DNA of 64,000 nucleotides, taken from NCBI GenBank assembly GCA_949987705.1, contig OX465281.1, positions 193,241,112 through 193,305,111 on the forward strand. The letters run 5' to 3'. The stretch comes from Thereva unica. Its lineage: Eukaryota; Arthropoda; Insecta; Diptera; Therevidae. Position 1 is the stretch's first letter. Every line of letters begins with the position of its first letter. The notes under the pieces were generated by a model, which saw only the letters and a program-made list of their open reading frames with translations, made no database searches and had not been told where the DNA came from. The position numbers and the translations under genes were made by a program. Shown here piece by piece: positions 40,190 to 51,090 of this stretch.

Positions 40190-41310
40190 CCAATATAGAG
40201 GTAGTGAAGAGCTTTAAATACCTAGGCAGGGCCGGCGCTTGGTTTTTTTGCGCCCTGTGCAGTATGCCATATTGCGCATTGGCTGTTCATTTTTTATAGC
40301 AGTGAAGGTCAATGGAAAAAGACACAAAGCCTCTGTGCAGTTCTTTTAATATATGGAAATGAAGGCATGGGAACACTTTTTCCATTTTTTTTTTGAAGTT
40401 TTTAATTTCTGAATTTGCACCCGGTGCAAGTGCACCATTTGCATTGCACCTATGAAAGCCTTTCTGCTAGGTTTGCTTGCGCTTTAACTGCACAAAACTC
40501 TCCCGCTAATACTGCTTCTTTAAGCTTCATACTGCTTAACCTACTGGTAGATGGCCTTCGACGCCCCTGCCACCATTCTTCACACATCTACCAATCTCAT
40601 AATCTGCTCCAGGATTTTTTATGGGGTATTTACCAAGCTGTTTCAAGCAGAAACCTGGTCTCCGCAAATCTATGGACCATTTTTTTTTGGAGTGCTCTGT
40701 CCAATTGCGCTTGGTGCAAGTGCACCATTTGCACCTAAGAAAGCGCCGCCCCTGTACCTAGGAACAATAGTGTCGTCAACAAAAGAAGAGCTGGAGGAAG
40801 TTAAAAGCAGAATACAACAGGGCAATCAAAGTTTCTATTCACTGCGTAAAGTACTTAAATCCAGATTGTTATACAGGAAAACTAAATTTGAACTATACAA
40901 ATGTCTTATAAGGTCAGCGGCTTGTTGTGCCTCGAAGGTCTGGACTATGACCCCCAAAAAGTCGTAAACTAATTAGGAGCTTTTGAGAGGCAAATCTTAA
41001 GACACATTATTGGACCATTAAACGTAAACGGTATGTGTAAAAACAGATACAATGACGAACTGTACCAAATTGACAAAGAGATAGACATCGTCAACTAAAT
41101 CAAAATAAATAGACTACGATGGTCAGGACGCGAATGCAGGAAAATAAACCAGTGAAGAAAATATATAAGGGAATCATACATAATCGGTGACAGCAGAATG
41201 GCCGAGGAAAAGACGCCGTAGATAGAGACGCTGAACACCTGTTGGGAGTACGAAATTAGAGTACTCTAACCAGTGAGCGAGCAGGTTGGAGGAGAAAACT
41301 AAATGACCAT
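40190..41310 (+). mobile_element. RTE-like LINE C-terminal fragment, split by a hAT-like insertion
   Basis: IEVVKSFKYLG (40190-40225) resumes after the insertion as YLGTIVSSTKEELEEVKSRI, FYSLRKVLKSRLLYRKTKFE and CLIRSAACCASKVWTM (40755-40965). Frame-broken sequence follows, equivalent to the RTE thumb and tail: FERQILRHIIGPLNVNG-like, RPRKRRR-like, and WRRKLNDH at the end. The element is dead and lacks the catalytic RT. Confidence 0.72.
40227..40754 (+). mobile_element. Non-autonomous hAT-like element with exact 8-bp target duplication
   Basis: The left end is CAGGGCCGGCGCTTGG and the right end is the inverse CAGGGGCGGCGCTTTC. The 8-bp direct repeat TACCTAGG lies at 40219-40226 and 40755-40762. 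Removing it restores the LINE reading KYLGTIV across the junction, which proves the boundaries. No transposase; the interior contains a second copy of the GTGCAAGTGCACCATTTGCA end motif near 40430. Confidence 0.88.
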
Positions 41311-41719
41311 TTTTCATTCAACGAAAAACCAACTATTCCTTAAAAATTTGGGGACATTAGGTTAAAAATGCATTTATTTTAAGTGTGACCAAAACTATCT
41401 GCGTATTCTGTTAAAACCATGAACGTTAAAACAATTACAATTATTGCAGGACTCAGCACTCGAATTTTGAGAGAAATTTTTTATATCAGTCTTGTATCAG
41501 TATATCAGTATATCTTTTATATCAGTAAATCTTGGTTTTCAATAACAAAATTTTTCGAGAACAATAAAACTAAATTGAAAAATAGAACAAATTTTTTATA
41601 GTTGGAAAAAGCAATGCCAAAAAACCAACTTTTATTACCTTTTAATGTTGCATATTGGCATATTGAGGACAGAATAAACTCAAGAAAGGAGGCTTCGACA
41701 AAACAAAGACAAATAATAA
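41311..41719. other. Unassigned interval
   Basis: TATATCAG units are repeated at about 41480-41525. Nothing else. Confidence 0.4.
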
Positions 41720-42060
41720 AAAATATATAGTTTAAAAAAACCAAAAAATACGCTTTTAATTTAAAATGAACTAAAAAGTAAAAAATAATTTTTAATGTAA
41801 AATTTTTATTGCTCCAGCCAGTATATGGGAACAACCTACGTTTCGAAATGTAAAAAAGCGTGGGGCTCCTTACCTATTTCCTTATTTTATTAACATTGGA
41901 ACTTTTCGTTAGCGCCCCACGCTTTTTTACATTTCGAAACGTAGGTTGTTCCCATATACTGGCTGGAGCAATAAAAATTTTACATTAAAAATTATTTTTT
42001 ACTTTTTAGTTCATTTTAAATTAAAAGCGTATTTTTTGGTTTTTTTAAACTATATATTTT
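41720..42060. repeat. Perfect palindrome, 147-bp arms
   Basis: 41720-41866 and 41914-42060 are exact reverse complements by direct reading, with a 47-bp spacer (41867-41913). The first outward mismatch is 41719 versus 42061. Mirror-image open frames inside the arms are a consequence of the symmetry. Confidence 0.9.
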
Positions 42061-42104
42061 ATTTTCTACTTTTTAGTCTATTATATGGCTTCTACCATTT
42101 TCTT

Positions 42105-42240
42105 GTCACCACCATGTCCGCCATCCTGGACCCGTCATCTTGATTTTTTTACAAAATAGTCAGATTGCATTGTCATCCAAACTAAACGTGTGTGCAAAAT
42201 TTCAGCTCAATCGGAAACCGGGAAGTGGGTCAAATTTAAC
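42105..42240 (+). repeat. Dispersed repeat shared with 60.72 kb
   Basis: CATCTTGATTTTTTTACAAA, then ATAGTCAGATTGCATTGTCA and GTGTGCAAAATTTCAGCTCA, parallels 60725-60820 at clearly diverged but collinear similarity. Confidence 0.65.
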
Positions 42241-42608
42241 TTAAAAGATTTTATTACATAGTTACAAGTGAAGCTAATAAAAGCGTATTAATAAAAGCAC
42301 ATTACATCTCCAACTAAAGTATTCTACAAGTCATTAGCTTACCTAGCCATTACAATATGAAGACCTCCAATTTCCAGTCGCTAGTTTTCCCGCTGGGGTT
42401 ACTCGCGATGAAAGAATACCAGTGTAACTTGTAGTCTTGAAGCTCACAATGACATCCTTTGTATTGTACAATTGTACCAACACCACGCTCTAAGCAACTA
42501 CTCGGCCTCTACTAGTTTGAACAAAATTTGTCCGTATCGATTCATCCAGTAAAATTAAGCCTTTTTGATTCGTCACCCAAATTTAAAAAAAAACAGCTAA
42601 ATTGATGA
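42241..42608. other. Unassigned interval
   Basis: No feature supported. Confidence 0.4.
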
Positions 42609-42747
42609 AATAGAAACTGAGTCCTTTTTCGAGCGAATTTGAAACGGGCCTAGCACTCCTGGCGTCGCTTAGTTAGCAATTTTTCTGGAAAAAACCCCTT
42701 AGTTCCAGTTTTTGCCAAAAATCTTAAAAAATTTAAACACCATAAAA

Positions 42748-43300
42748 ACTAGTTGGGATGTGGGTTCGACCCTTTCGGTCCACACGATCAACTTCCCAGT
42801 ATGATGGATGTTGAATATTATGATTGGATATTTTAATAATAAATGAACAATAGGCAATATAGAATATATGTATAATAAACCGCTGGACCGAATATTATAA
42901 AAATCTTTTCAGATTATATTGTCGCTAATACGCTTCGAACGGCACCTCAAGTAAGTCAATATCTTTCGTGGTTCGGGCGAGATCGTGCAGGTACAAAAAT
43001 CACTTACGCTGCTTAAACAAAAAAACGGCTCGACCGAATTTCATGAAAATCTTTTCAGATCATATTTCGGTTAATACGCTTCGAACGACACCTCAACGAA
43101 GTCGATATCTTTGTTGGTTGGCGCGATATCGTGCAGGAAAAAATGACCACATCCGTACGCACACACACACACACACACACAAACTTCCTCCCAATTTTTT
43201 GCTTAAAATGCTCCTGGGACCTTGAAAGATGAAAATACGTTTAAATTTTCGATTTCGATTTTCGGACCGATTACAATAACTTCCTATACTGGGAAGTTAA
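42748..43300. mobile_element. Unclassified insertion in R38 with hairpin-like ends
   Basis: It starts ACTAGTTGGGATGTGGGTTC and ends AACTTCCTATACTGGGAAGTT. AACTTCCCAGTAT occurs near both ends in inverted orientation (42791 and 43300). Inside, a roughly 145-bp unit is repeated twice (from about 42886 and 43031: CCGAAT..., AATCTTTTCAGAT, AATACGCTTCGAACG). A (CA)n run follows at 43161-43182. An end fragment occurs at 16418. Confidence 0.6.
43161..43182. repeat. (CA)n microsatellite
   Basis: About eleven CA units inside the 42748-43300 insertion. Confidence 0.9.
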
Positions 43301-43457
43301 AAATTTAAAAACCAGAATTGTTATGATTGGATATTGTAAAGAAGTCTTAGAGCATACGTAAAAAAATCAGGACCAGCATTAAATTCACTTAATTGCAAAA
43401 TGCATTATACAAAAACTATTTGACCGACACTGATCTGGTTTTGGATATAAGTTAAAC

Positions 43458-44910
43458 ATGCTTCTCGCTAAAGCTTTTGAAAAAACTATTTTTACTCAAG
43501 TGATGAGCCATCTAGAACGTAATAGTTTTCTTTCTATCTATCAATCTGGCTTTCGGAAATCGCATAGCTGTGAGACTGCTATGTTGAGGGTTACAATTGA
43601 TCTTAGGGCTGCGATTGATCAGGGTAATATTTCATTTTTGGTTCTGCTCGACTTCTCTAAGGCTTTTGACTCGGTGGTGCATCCGCTCCTGTTGCCAAAC
43701 TTAATCAACTCTATCATTTCTCTTCCTCTTCCACTCATCTTTTCTCCTCTCTTCTTTCTGATAGATTTCAATGTGTTCGCCACAATGTCAGAACATCCTC
43801 TCTTCTGCCGGTGCGTCTGGGTGTGCCTTAAGGTTCGATACTGGGTCCTCTTCTTTTTTTCCTGTACATCAATGATCTTCCTTCTGTCATTGACGGCCGT
43901 ATCATATGTATGCTGATGATCTTCAGCTGTACAATTCATTTCCTACTAGTGATATTGTATCCTGTACTGCCGATATGAATAATATTTTATCCAGAATCAG
44001 TGAATGGAGCTCTAATAATTTCCTCAAACTTAATCCAATTAAATCCCAAGTACTGCTTATAAGCCATCATATCCCCTTAATATACTCCTAATCTATTAGT
44101 AGGGAATTTTCATATTCCTGTCGATGATTGTGTCAAGAGCCTTTGGATATTTATTAACTGTAAGCGTTGTAATCATGTTTCTTTCATGTTGTCTAAGATA
44201 TATGGTACCTTGCGAAAACTGTGGCTGTTCGCGGATCTGCTATCACCTTCTATCCGTGCCAAGCTTGTGAAATCCCTTATTCTGCCGCATTTTCTCTATG
44301 GTACCCTCGTTTATATGTTTCTTGATTCGTCCTGTCATCAACGACTCAGGGTCGCATTAAATGATTGTCTGAGATTTGTTTTTTCACCTCCGTAGATCTG
44401 ATCATGTGTCGGACGTGCAAAATTCACGACTGGGATGTGGGATCTTTCATTTTCTCAATGTCATGGCACTAACTCTCCTACATAATATATTTTATTCTAA
44501 GCGTCCTTGTTACCTCTCTGACTTCTTTATCCCCATGCAGTCTTTGAGGTCTCTCAAGCTGCTTATCCCTTTTCATCGTTCCTTGGTTAGTCGTTCCTTT
44601 TTTGTGCATGCGATTCGACTTTGGAATAGACTTCCTCTATCCATCCAAAAAATCAGCACAGCCACAATGTTCAAAAAGCAGGCAACTATTTTTTTAACTT
44701 CTCTTCCAGCTTCACAGTAGTACTACTACTCTTCTGTCCTTACCTACTTCTTTCGTATTATCTTTCTTCTCTCTTACTTCTTTCAAATTCTTCGCTCCTC
44801 TATCTTAAGCTAGTTGTAAGAATTTAGGATTATTTGTAATGTACCTACTCTAAAAGATTGTAATCTTGTGTACTCTGCCAAATAAAGAACAATAACAATA
44901 AAGAATAGAG
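43458..44910 (+). mobile_element. CR1/L2-type LINE, RT and 3' end, inactivated
   Basis: The start is RT: AKAFEKTIFTQVMSHLERNS, IYQSGFRKSHSCETAML, LVLLDFSKAFDSVVHPLLL (motif A). The middle is frame-shifted, motif C YADDLQLYNS lies at 43906-43935 in another frame, then FLKLNPIKSQVLLISH, LVKSLILPHFLYGTLVY and LWNRLPLSIQ to a stop near 44720. The 3' tail ends CAAATAAAGAACAATAACAA around 44900. The 5' end is truncated within RT, the normal outcome of incomplete LINE insertion, and abuts R38. Clade is tentative. Confidence 0.72.
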
Positions 44911-45480
44911 TTTCACGAGACGCTACACTAGTGTTGCAACTCTCGCACTGTCGCATGAGAGACAAGACAACACGCGAGACAACAGCTTCTGCCCCATGGC
45001 GAGAGTAGCGCGACAGTAAACAATTCCTAACCTCGCCGAGACAACACTATCGAATGCGAGACTGTCGCGCTCGGATCGTTGCGGGATTTTCCGATTATAT
45101 AGAAAGTAGAGTTTTATATTTTCGTCCGTAATATATGTATTTATGAGCTGGACAACCCCAGTCTTCCAGAGTTTAAAGGTGCCAGTAAATCCCCAACACG
45201 CCGGCGAGAGCGCGAGTTCACCCTTCTAAACATCCCATTGTCTCATCGAGAGAATCGTCCATAATCTAGTCACACTACTCTCGCGGAGACACTGGGTGGT
45301 GTGAATAAAAACTAAGTGAACACTCTGAGTGGATTCTCTTGAGAAGGGTATGTCGTCCAGAGTGAACACTTATTAGGAAGGAATAAAAATTCTCTTAAAT
45401 CTTAATTTTATGTAAAATTTCGCATCCTGTGTACCTATTGAGCCGTTAAAGTCGTCCAGATCAACCCCCCCCCCCCCCGT
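44911..45480. other. GAGAC/CTCGC-rich interval and poly-C tract
   Basis: Motifs of the type GCGAGAC and CTCTCGC recur in both orientations at 44930-45080 and 45200-45300. CACTAGTGTTGCAACTCTCG at 44930 resembles a hAT-type end, but no partner or duplication was established. A run of about 14 C lies at 45464-45478. Confidence 0.4.
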
Positions 45481-45489
45481 GTTCCAACA

Positions 45490-47525
45490 ATGAGTTGAGA
45501 CGTACCAAAAACTTGAAGAATAAACTCTGGAAAACCTACCTAAAAAGGAAAGACACTGTGAGTTTCCATGCATTTCTCAATTGCTAAGACCAATTTCATG
45601 CCCTCTCCGAAGCCCTCTATAAAGAGTACCTCAGGAACATGGAAAGTAAAGTGTATGATGATCCTAGGGCATTCTTTCAATTTATCAACACTAAGAAAAA
45701 AGTTGATAACTACCCTTACACCATGCAATACGAGAACTCTCTTAGCTCTAATCCATCCGAGATTTGTGACAAATTTGCATCATTCTTCCTTAAATCTTTC
45801 TCGTCCCCCGTCTTCCAACCAGATGAAGACAATTTTCGACATATCAATGCAATTCAAACGGCTCAAAACTTATCCCTGTCTATAACCAGGGATGATATCT
45901 CGAAACATATAAATGAACTTCCGCAGGATTTCTCGTCCGGCCCTGATGGAGTTCCTCCTGCTGTTCTAAAATCCTGTGCAGGGGCCTTACTGTCTCCTCT
46001 TCTATGTTTATTTCAAAAATCCCTAAATAAAGGGCGCTTCCCAACCTTATGGAAGAACTCTTTTATAATACCTGTCCATAAAAAAGGCTATAAAAACGAA
46101 ATATCTAATTATAGGCCAATTGCGAAGTTATCGTCTATACTAAAACTCTTCGAATCTATTATTTATTCTGCTATCGCCCCTATCTGCAAGATGCTTATCT
46201 CAACAAACCAACATGGTTTTCTTGCAGCCCGTTCCACTACTACTAATTTACTGGAGTTCTCTTCACACACAGTTAGAGGCTTTGTCACTGGCTGCCAAAC
46301 TGACTGTGTCTACGCAGACTTTAGTAAGGCTTTCGACAAGCTCTCCCACTCTATTATAGTTCTTAAACTAAAGAAATTAGGCTTTCCGCATGCCCTTGTG
46401 GTATGGTTCCAGACGTACTTAGCCGATAGAACCTACCAGGTTCTATTCCGCGGAGTCAAATCTAAGAACATCAAAGCGTCCTCTGGAGTCCCGCAAGGTA
46501 GTCATCTTGGCCCTCTCCTTTTTATTTTATCAATTGACGATATTGTTACCCAGCTAAGGCACTGTAAAATCCTTATTTACGCTGATGACAGCAAACTGTA
46601 TCGCCACATAAGGAGTATAGAGGATTGCAAACTTCTGCAAGCAGATCTAAACACCTTCTATTCTTGGTGTTCCAACAACAACCTTGTGCTTAATATTAGT
46701 AAATGCGAGATTATGACTTTTTGTAGGAAACAAGGTCTCCCGTGCTAAATCTTTAATCGATCTTGGAGTTAGGTTAGAAAGTAAGTTGGATTTCTCCACC
46801 CACATCAATTATATCTCCTCCAAGGGCAATTCAGTCCTGGGATTTATAAAAAAGATGGTCCAAAGAGTTCAACAACCCCCTCGCCACTAAACACCTGTAC
46901 GTATCTTTGGTTAGACCTTTGCTTGACTACGCTTCCCAGGTATGGTCTCCTTACTACTCCTCCCATGTTAGTAGAATCGAATCGGTTCAAAGGAAGTTCG
47001 TCCGGTTTGCACTCAGCCACCTCCCGTGGGATGACCCACTTGCTCTTCCGCCTTATGAGAACAGAAACTTAAGCTCTGTCCATAAGCGCCGTGAGGTCGC
47101 TGACGTTATATTCGTTCATCGACTGATGAATGACAAGGTGGACTCTGGTTTCTTAAGAAGCCGCGCGTCATTTAGAGTGAATAACTACATCCTGAGAGGT
47201 GAACCTCTCTTGCACATTAATTCCTCTAACACCAATTATGGCATGATCGAACCCGTTAATCGCATGCTTATAAATACTAACAACAATAGGAGTGTGTTTA
47301 GCTTGCTAGCTAGTGAAGTTGTCCTTAAAAAGACCCTTCTCAATGTGGCGTGACTCTCTGCGTGCCTCACTCCCCTTTTTAGTTTTGCATGCTTCTCTGT
47401 TTGATGTTTTTGATCTTTTATGTTTTTAATATTTTATGTTTGCATGTCTCAGCTGAGCCACGACGGCACTGGTAAATTGTTTCTCAGCCCTTCTGAGCTA
47501 GAAGGTTAACTCGTATATAACATTA
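45490..47525 (+). mobile_element. Jockey/CR1-type LINE, RT and C-terminus, inactivated
   Basis: A 369-codon frame (45639-46748) carries RT: SSGPDGVPPAVLKSC, KKGYKNEISNYRPIAKLSSI, QHGFLAARSTTTNLLEF, VYADFSKAFDKLSHSI (motif A), SGVPQGSHLGPLLFI, YADDSKLYRHI (motif C). After a frameshift near 46745, 46907-47353 gives VRPLLDYASQVWSPYYSSHV, VQRKFVRFALSHLPWDDPLA and LPPYENRNLSS to a stop. The 3' UTR to about 47520 ends CTCGTATATAAC. The 5' part is missing. This element and the one at 43458 together interrupt one reverse R38 copy. Confidence 0.8.
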
Positions 47526-47880
47526 AAGTGAGGTACTTTTTTCGCAATTTTCGGCTATTTTGCAATGCAAAAATTCAAATTTCATAAATCCACCTGAGGG
47601 TAAGTTTTAGCAAATCCAATAACGAACATAACATGCTCAACAAATTTTTCGCCTAGAAGCCTTCGTTAAGAAATATTTAACAAGAAAGGTTAAATAAAAA
47701 ACAGGGAATTTTTAGTGAATTTTTCATTTTTTGGGCTACTACAAATGTTCCTGGGATGAAACTCCTTGCGCACCCCCTAGATATTGTTGGGGATGGCATT
47801 TCTGACCGATTCCACCAAAAATGTCCGCTACATCACGCCAAAACCAAAAGTTATAGGTTTCACTGCTGTAGTGCCTGGAC
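47526..47880 (-). repeat. R38 repeat, reverse copy, proximal part
   Basis: Reverse complement of 38405-38675 plus 39405-39475 without the 723-bp insertion, so it is the empty-site reference for that element (CTCAGGTGGATTTATG on the complement). Confidence 0.78.
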
Positions 47881-48925
47881 TAATAGTTCTCTTGAAAAAA
47901 AAAAAAAAATAAAAAAAAATGTATTCTATTTTATTTATTTATATTTTTGCAGGCTTTGTTTCATCAACCAAAAGACTGACATTTTAGCTTTGAATGACAA
48001 TATTTTAATTTTTTTTCTAATTGAATTAAAACAAATTATAAAAGCGGTAAAACTACGTACTGTCGATGTGTTTTTGGTGAAAATCATTTGACGGCTTTTC
48101 AACTATTCTTCTAAACACACATACAAAGAAAAAACTAAACAGAACAAAATAATAATAATTAAAACTCCAAAAAAAAACATTATAAACATTTTGCCATAAG
48201 TACTCGCAGCGGTAACTTTATGTTACAATTCTAATAAATTCTTAAATATGAAAAAAGAGAAAGTAAAGCTAATAATCAAGTATAAAACTCAATTTAAAAA
48301 CAAAAAAAAAAAAATAAATAAATATAAAAAAATGAATTATTAAAGAAAACGCTATGGACCGAATGAATGAGCTGTCAATAAAAAATCGTTGTAATGCTAA
48401 TCCTTGTACATAAACATTTAGTTTTAAGCTTAAGTTATATGATAAAAGTCAAACATAAAACAAACAACAACAACAACAAACAAAAAAACACAAAATAAAT
48501 TTTTAATAAAATATCGAGATAAAAGTATATTGATAAATGAATCGCTGTAAAATAAATTGCTGCTAAGGTATAAAAAATAATTAGGTGATGCTATCTTAAT
48601 CAACTTAAGCAATAAAAATGAGTAAAAAACTAAAAAACAAAAAAAAAAACATGAAAATAAAAGCATTAAGTAAATAAATACATACCTTTTAACAATGCGC
48701 TTCAGTTGCAAAGAGGACCTGTGTAAAAAATATCCCTTATAAGTAGGAATGCTACCAAAGAAATAATTACGTTTATATTTTTAATTTTGGTTAAGAAGCG
48801 ATTTTGTTGAAATTTTGTACCGGAAATAATTTTTAAACTGATAAACCCAGGATATAATGGCAATTTTGAATCTTCCTAGAGACGAGATTTGTATGTTATT
48901 TATTATTATGTGAGTATGGAGGCAT
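47881..48925. other. A-rich interval
   Basis: Poly-A runs (47896-47920, 48300-48325) and AT-rich DNA. No gene was recognised. Confidence 0.5.
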
Positions 48926-48929
48926 TCCA

Positions 48930-49600
48930 TATGGTGGAAAGACTAACGGAGAAGACCTAAAGCCGTCGATAAAGACCGGATTTGAGCTGGGTTCAGAAGC
49001 TCTCTGATAAACATGCTACTTCTATGCCAGATCAGGAGTAGGACATTCATAGAGAACATGTGTGGAAGTCGAAATTCTGTCTCTTGATACAGTCCTAGGT
49101 TGTGGAGGGGATACCGCAGTCTTACATGGCCCTTAAGATATCACCAATAGACTAGGTTCAGTCCATGAACCCACTCCTCTATCAGGGACTTGAAGCTCGA
49201 CTATAAGATTCCACCGAAGAATTCTGTGGCTTGCCCGACCTCTTCGTCGCGAGTTGATTTTGCTTACTAGGTAGCGTAAGACTGATTTACCCTTTGAGTA
49301 AGCGAACTTTAAACTATGTAAAGGAAAGGAGTGGTCCATATTGCACCTGATGTGAAGATCCAGCAGTGTTTCAATCGTTTTCAAAAGAAAACAGGTTAAG
49401 CAAATTAGACAGCTCCAGGCGGTTTTTGCCTTGTTTACTGATAAAAACCACCACGACTTTACTCCAGAGCGTTGGAATGTATCCCCAATTGAAGCTGGCT
49501 CTAAATAAGCAGATCAAGTTGTTGAGAATCAGATCGAGATACTTCTTCCCGGGGATTCGTAGGGTTGAAAAGAGGCCACTGCCCATTTAACCTTCTCCCG
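48930..49600 (-). mobile_element. LOA-like LINE fragment
   Basis: The minus strand reads FNWGYIPTLWSKVVVVFI, KQGKNRLELSN and FLLKTIETLLDLHIRCNMDH-like RT fingers (49590-49320), then AYSKGKSVLRYLVSKIN. It jumps to a C-terminal part (LRYPLHNLGL, HMFSMNVLLLIWH-like in shifted frames; 49120-48960). The palm is deleted and frames are broken. Confidence 0.6.
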
Positions 49601-50077
49601 GTCGAAGATGTTCCAAAAAGGCTTCCAGAACAACAGTGTCAAAATGTAATTTTCCAAACTCAAATTTAAAACGAAAGAAAATAATATTTTCGTCGAATAA
49701 AACATCTTATAGTGCATCCACACTACGCGGACTTAGGTCATACGCGCTTTTGGCTCTATTTTTCATATAGACTTTAATGGTTTTTTTGGCGATATTTTTA
49801 ATGGCAAAGGCAGTACGGGCAAACTGCGCGGGTATAAAGTGATGTAAAAGTCATTCAAACAAATACTGCCTTGAAGCTTGTCAAACCCCTATTTGAAGGT
49901 GCGCTACAAATCATGCCGATTAAACATCTGTGAGGATGTCAGCAACCAAATTCCCTGCGAGCATATAGTAATGTGAATTATCATGGATGATTTAGAATTC
50001 TTTTCAAAATGGTGAAGCCCTGCTCACACGTCTATTTTTAGAATTTATTCCTTTACCGGGTGCTGAAATTTCGCAGA
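49601..50077. other. Unassigned interval
   Basis: No feature supported. Confidence 0.4.
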
Positions 50078-50080
50078 TTA

Positions 50081-51090
50081 GAGGCGTCCATAAAATACGT
50101 GAGGCGATTTTTGATATTTTTCGACCCCGCGTTGGTGAGATGTCGTGAGATGTGGCTTGACCCCCCCCCCCCTATACTCACGTGAGATTTCAGATTTTAA
50201 AAAATCTCTAGTATTTAACACTAATACCATATTTACGGGCGTAAACCCAAGATTTAATTAAAGATAACTGATAATTATAGTGGAAACTCAACTACTAAAA
50301 CGTTAGCATTCAGACTAAACAAAAATTTCATTACGCTAAAATTCGGCGAAGGGCCTTCCTGTTGTTCTATATTCTAATGGCTTTTTCCCGGGTGAGTTGT
50401 GCTTGGCTCGTACGCCGCAGCCGAGTCGCGCGTTTGCCTGGGCGGTGGGTGGGGGGAAACAATCGAGGGACTACTATGATACTTTCTGAGTCCCCATACA
50501 AATTTTTGTGTACGTTTTAGTCGAAGGCCTTCTTTTGCACACAGGTCGACGGCAGGACGTGGCCTGCAAGTTCTCGCCTTGAAGCCAAGTATCGCCACTC
50601 ACCTCCCCGGCCGCCGTCCAAGAAAACTGACAGTCCAAGAAAACTGACAAAAATCTTTATATGTGTGGCTGTTTATCATCAGCTTGTACCAGAAGATCTG
50701 AACCTCTCTTCAGTCTCAACCCGTGAATTTATGGCTCGAGTTCACACCTTATCCCGTCGGAACTGAAAGCAAAGCGCGAACTAGGCGCGAAAACCACCCA
50801 CACTTGGCAATCATGACGTCACTTGCATGCCTGTCAGGCGGATACCTGAAGTCCTCATCCCTCAGTTAGACTGAGTTTCTACCGACCTGGCCTGCCGGCG
50901 GCCTGTAAGTAAATGCGGGTTTTTAGTAGAGAAACATGTTTTACTTAATTTCATCCAGTTTTCTACCAAATTTACATTGTTTCTTGAGGGAAAAAAACTA
51001 CGTGATATTTGGTGAGACCCCCTATCCCCACGTGAGATTCGACTCTATCCCCCCCCTCCTAAATGGCTCACGTAATTTATGGGCGATGCC
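50081..51090 (-). mobile_element. T21 family TIR element, shorter copy
   Basis: GAGGCGTCCATAAAATACGT at the left and CACGTAATTTATGGGCGATG at the right are inverted and related to the T21 terminal repeat. Internal blocks match in the order seen at 2.4 kb: AGAAGATCTGAACCTCTCTT, CGCGAAAACCACCCACACTT, CCGGCGGCCTGTAAGTAAAT, AGAGAAACATGTTTTACTTA. TTA precedes the left end and TAG follows the right, so the duplication is decayed or absent. Poly-C and G-rich runs lie inside the ends. Confidence 0.72.

Larger units (their letters stand above)
42609..43457 (-). repeat. R38 repeat, reverse copy, distal part
   Basis: 42609-42747 and 43301-43457 are the reverse complement of about 39535-39880. They are interrupted by the 42748-43300 insertion and cut at 43457 by a LINE. 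Confidence 0.75.

Noticed and set aside
41517..42143. Two mirror-image hydrophobic open frames
   Set aside because: They are produced by the palindrome arms and AT-rich codons, with no homology visible.
42748..43300. Helitron identity for this insertion
   Set aside because: ACTAG and hairpins are suggestive, but there is no clear TC start, no CTRR after the hairpin in a consistent orientation, and host bases are ambiguous A-runs.
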